A stretch of 64,000 bases of DNA, taken from positions 1,674,001 to 1,738,000 of the forward strand of contig CP065590.1 of the NCBI GenBank assembly GCA_016025055.1, in the 5' to 3' direction. The notes beneath the pieces were generated by a model. It saw only the letters and a list, made by a program, of their open reading frames with translations. It had not been told where the DNA came from and ran no database searches. The DNA is from Chryseobacterium indologenes (GTDB taxonomy: Bacteria; Bacteroidota; Bacteroidia; Flavobacteriales; Weeksellaceae). Positions 62,755-64,000 of the stretch are shown here, piece after piece. Position numbers and translations under genes: made by a program. The first letter of the stretch is position 1. Every line of letters starts with the position of its first letter.

Positions 62755-63873
62755 ATGAATTACAGAAAAGGATATCTGGCACTTCCTCTGATAGCAGCAG
62801 CAATATTGTATTCCTGCGGTTCAGGAAATGCCCAGGAAAATTCCCAACAAATGCCTGCCTTACCTACCGATTTTATTCAGGTAAAGTCAGGTGATGAAGA
62901 CGTTTCTACCGGATATCCGGGAAGCATAGAAGGGCAGGATAATGTAGAGATAAAAGCTCAGATCACAGGATATCTGGAAGCCGTGTATATCAAAGAAGGA
63001 CAATATGTTACCAAGGGACAGACGTTGTTTAGAATTAACCCGTCGGTTTATAACGAACAGGTTAATACGAATCAGGCGGCTTTAAAAGCAGCATTGGCTG
63101 CTCAGGAAACGGCAAGACTGGAAGTCGAAAAATTAAAACCGCTGGTAGAAGGAAAAGTAGTTTCCGATATGCAGCTAAAAACGGCTCAGGCTAATTTTAA
63201 AGCAGCAGCAGCGCAAGTAGCACAGGCTCAATCTTCATTAGGCTCTTCAAAGATCAATGCCAACTTTACCTATATCAAAGCTCCTGTGAGCGGATATATC
63301 GGAAGAATTCCGAACAGAGTAGGTAACCTGATCAGTCCTTCTGATGCAACACCGCTCACGACGCTTTCAAACATCAACACAGTCAATGTATATTTCTCAA
63401 TGAATGAAGCTGATTTTATAGCACACAGCAGAGCTGCAACCGCAGGAAATAAGACAGAAAATGTCGAATTAATTCTGGCAGACGGCTCCAAATACGGATT
63501 ACCCGGAAAACTGGAAAGTGCCAGCGGAAACTTCGACAGAACCACCGGAAGTATCCAGATGAAAGCTGTTTTCCAGAACCCTGATAAATTGTTAAGGTCT
63601 GGAGGAACAGGAAGGGTGATGATACACAATGCATTGGACGGAGTGGTTAAACTTCCTAAAACTTCTGTGAAAGATATTCAGGATAAATTCTTTGTCTATA
63701 AACTGGAAGGCAAAGATAAGGTGAAGATGACCCAGATCAAGGTGTCCGGAAGTACTTCCCAGGATTACTTTATCAGAGAAGGAGTGAATGCAGGAGATAA
63801 AATTGCCATCAACAGGATCGATGCTCTTACTGACGGAGCTCAGGTAGTGGCAAAAGTGATGCCTTCAAAATAA
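62755..63873 (+). CDS. RND efflux periplasmic adaptor subunit
   Basis: A 372-residue membrane-fusion lipoprotein that links an RND pump to a TolC channel. Lipobox LYSC near residue 22; lipoyl half-motif QITGYLEAVYIKEGQYVTKGQTLFRINPSVY; helical hairpin (about 100-160: NQAALKAALAAQETARLEVEKLKPLVEGKVV); second lipoyl half NFTYIKAPVSGYIGRIPNRVGNLISP; beta-barrel and membrane-proximal domains. Directly followed (30 bp) by the pump gene. TolC may come from another locus. Confidence 0.94.
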   Translation: MNYRKGYLALPLIAAAILYSCGSGNAQENSQQMPALPTDFIQVKSGDEDVSTGYPGSIEGQDNVEIKAQITGYLEAVYIKEGQYVTKGQTLFRINPSVYNEQVNTNQAALKAALAAQETARLEVEKLKPLVEGKVVSDMQLKTAQANFKAAAAQVAQAQSSLGSSKINANFTYIKAPVSGYIGRIPNRVGNLISPSDATPLTTLSNINTVNVYFSMNEADFIAHSRAATAGNKTENVELILADGSKYGLPGKLESASGNFDRTTGSIQMKAVFQNPDKLLRSGGTGRVMIHNALDGVVKLPKTSVKDIQDKFFVYKLEGKDKVKMTQIKVSGSTSQDYFIREGVNAGDKIAINRIDALTDGAQVVAKVMPSK

Positions 63874-63903
63874 TTTTTATAATCATTCTTAGATCATTCG
63901 AAA

Positions 63904-64000
63904 ATGTTAAAAAAGATAATTGACCGTCCTGTACTGGCGACGGTGATATCCCTTATCATTGTTATTTTAGGGATCATAGGACTCAACCAGCTTGCTGTGA
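63904..64000 (+). CDS. RND transporter permease, partial
   Basis: Only the first 32 codons are in the window: MLKKIIDRPVLATVISLI, the conserved N-terminal F-I-x-R-P-V-L-A-x-V start of AcrB/HAE1-type pumps and the first membrane helix (VILGIIGLNQLAV). The gene continues beyond 64000. Forms an operon with the adaptor. Confidence 0.9.
   Translation, partial: MLKKIIDRPVLATVISLIIVILGIIGLNQLAV

Overview
The window looks like chromosome from a flavobacterium of the Chryseobacterium/Elizabethkingia group (Bacteroidota, Weeksellaceae). The evidence is an AT-rich sequence, tRNA genes without an encoded CCA end, no strong Shine-Dalgarno sites, TAnnTTTG-type promoter elements, many PorT-like outer-membrane barrels, LytS/LytTR two-component pairs, and bacteriocin-like short peptides of the kind seen in Chryseobacterium. 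The genus call is an inference from gene content. There is no insertion sequence, prophage or CRISPR array; most genes are housekeeping or envelope genes.

Layout. 0-6 kb: a glycine/cysteine-tailed protein, mnmA, a small barrel protein and clpC. 6-10 kb: a small membrane protein and a glycosyltransferase group (GT4, GT9, GT2) with sufE between, then two tRNA-Val genes. 10-16 kb: folC, a tolC-sprT-manC run, a GNAT enzyme and a peroxiredoxin. 16-22 kb: nth, DinB and DUF885 proteins and an exbB-exbD-tonB operon. 22-31 kb: a fused SpmA/SpmB protein, accD, fba, nadK with a CBS protein, a SpoU methyltransferase, a MORN protein and a bestrophin. 31-36 kb: a cupin-like protein, a GNAT enzyme and mutS. 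36.2-37.4 kb: six tandem genes for 52-53-residue peptides with shared leaders and four cysteines, divergent from two secreted thioredoxin-fold genes. 38-44 kb: envelope proteins, small TonB-C-domain proteins, a HI0933-type flavoprotein, a thioesterase and thiL. 44-50 kb: an AraC regulator beside a Bcr/CflA exporter, and a LytS/LytTR pair flanked by two outer-membrane proteins. 50-59 kb: another Cys-rich peptide, a large lipoprotein, pepT, HMG-CoA lyase, a rhodanese, small housekeeping genes and a universal stress protein. 59-64 kb: a second LytS/LytTR pair, a barrel protein, and the start of an RND efflux operon cut by the window end.

Two themes stand out. First, ten single-base contractions, nearly all in A/T homopolymers, break nine genes: GT9, folC (twice), manC, accD, one short peptide, a DUF2306 protein, a TonB-C protein, a rhodanese and a universal stress protein. 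In every case one added base restores a full-length family member, and genes normally essential (accD, folC) are hit, so these look like sequencing or assembly errors rather than decay. Second, the divergent region between the barrel protein (61856-62449) and the RND operon (62755 on) carries two pairs of TACGGTT repeats, each spaced exactly 21 bp. That is the geometry of LytTR binding sites, and a LytTR regulator is encoded next door.

Several families of degenerate intergenic repeats follow gene ends, and one intergenic region (about 28787-28892) has the layout of a small-RNA gene: promoter, short leader and intrinsic terminator.
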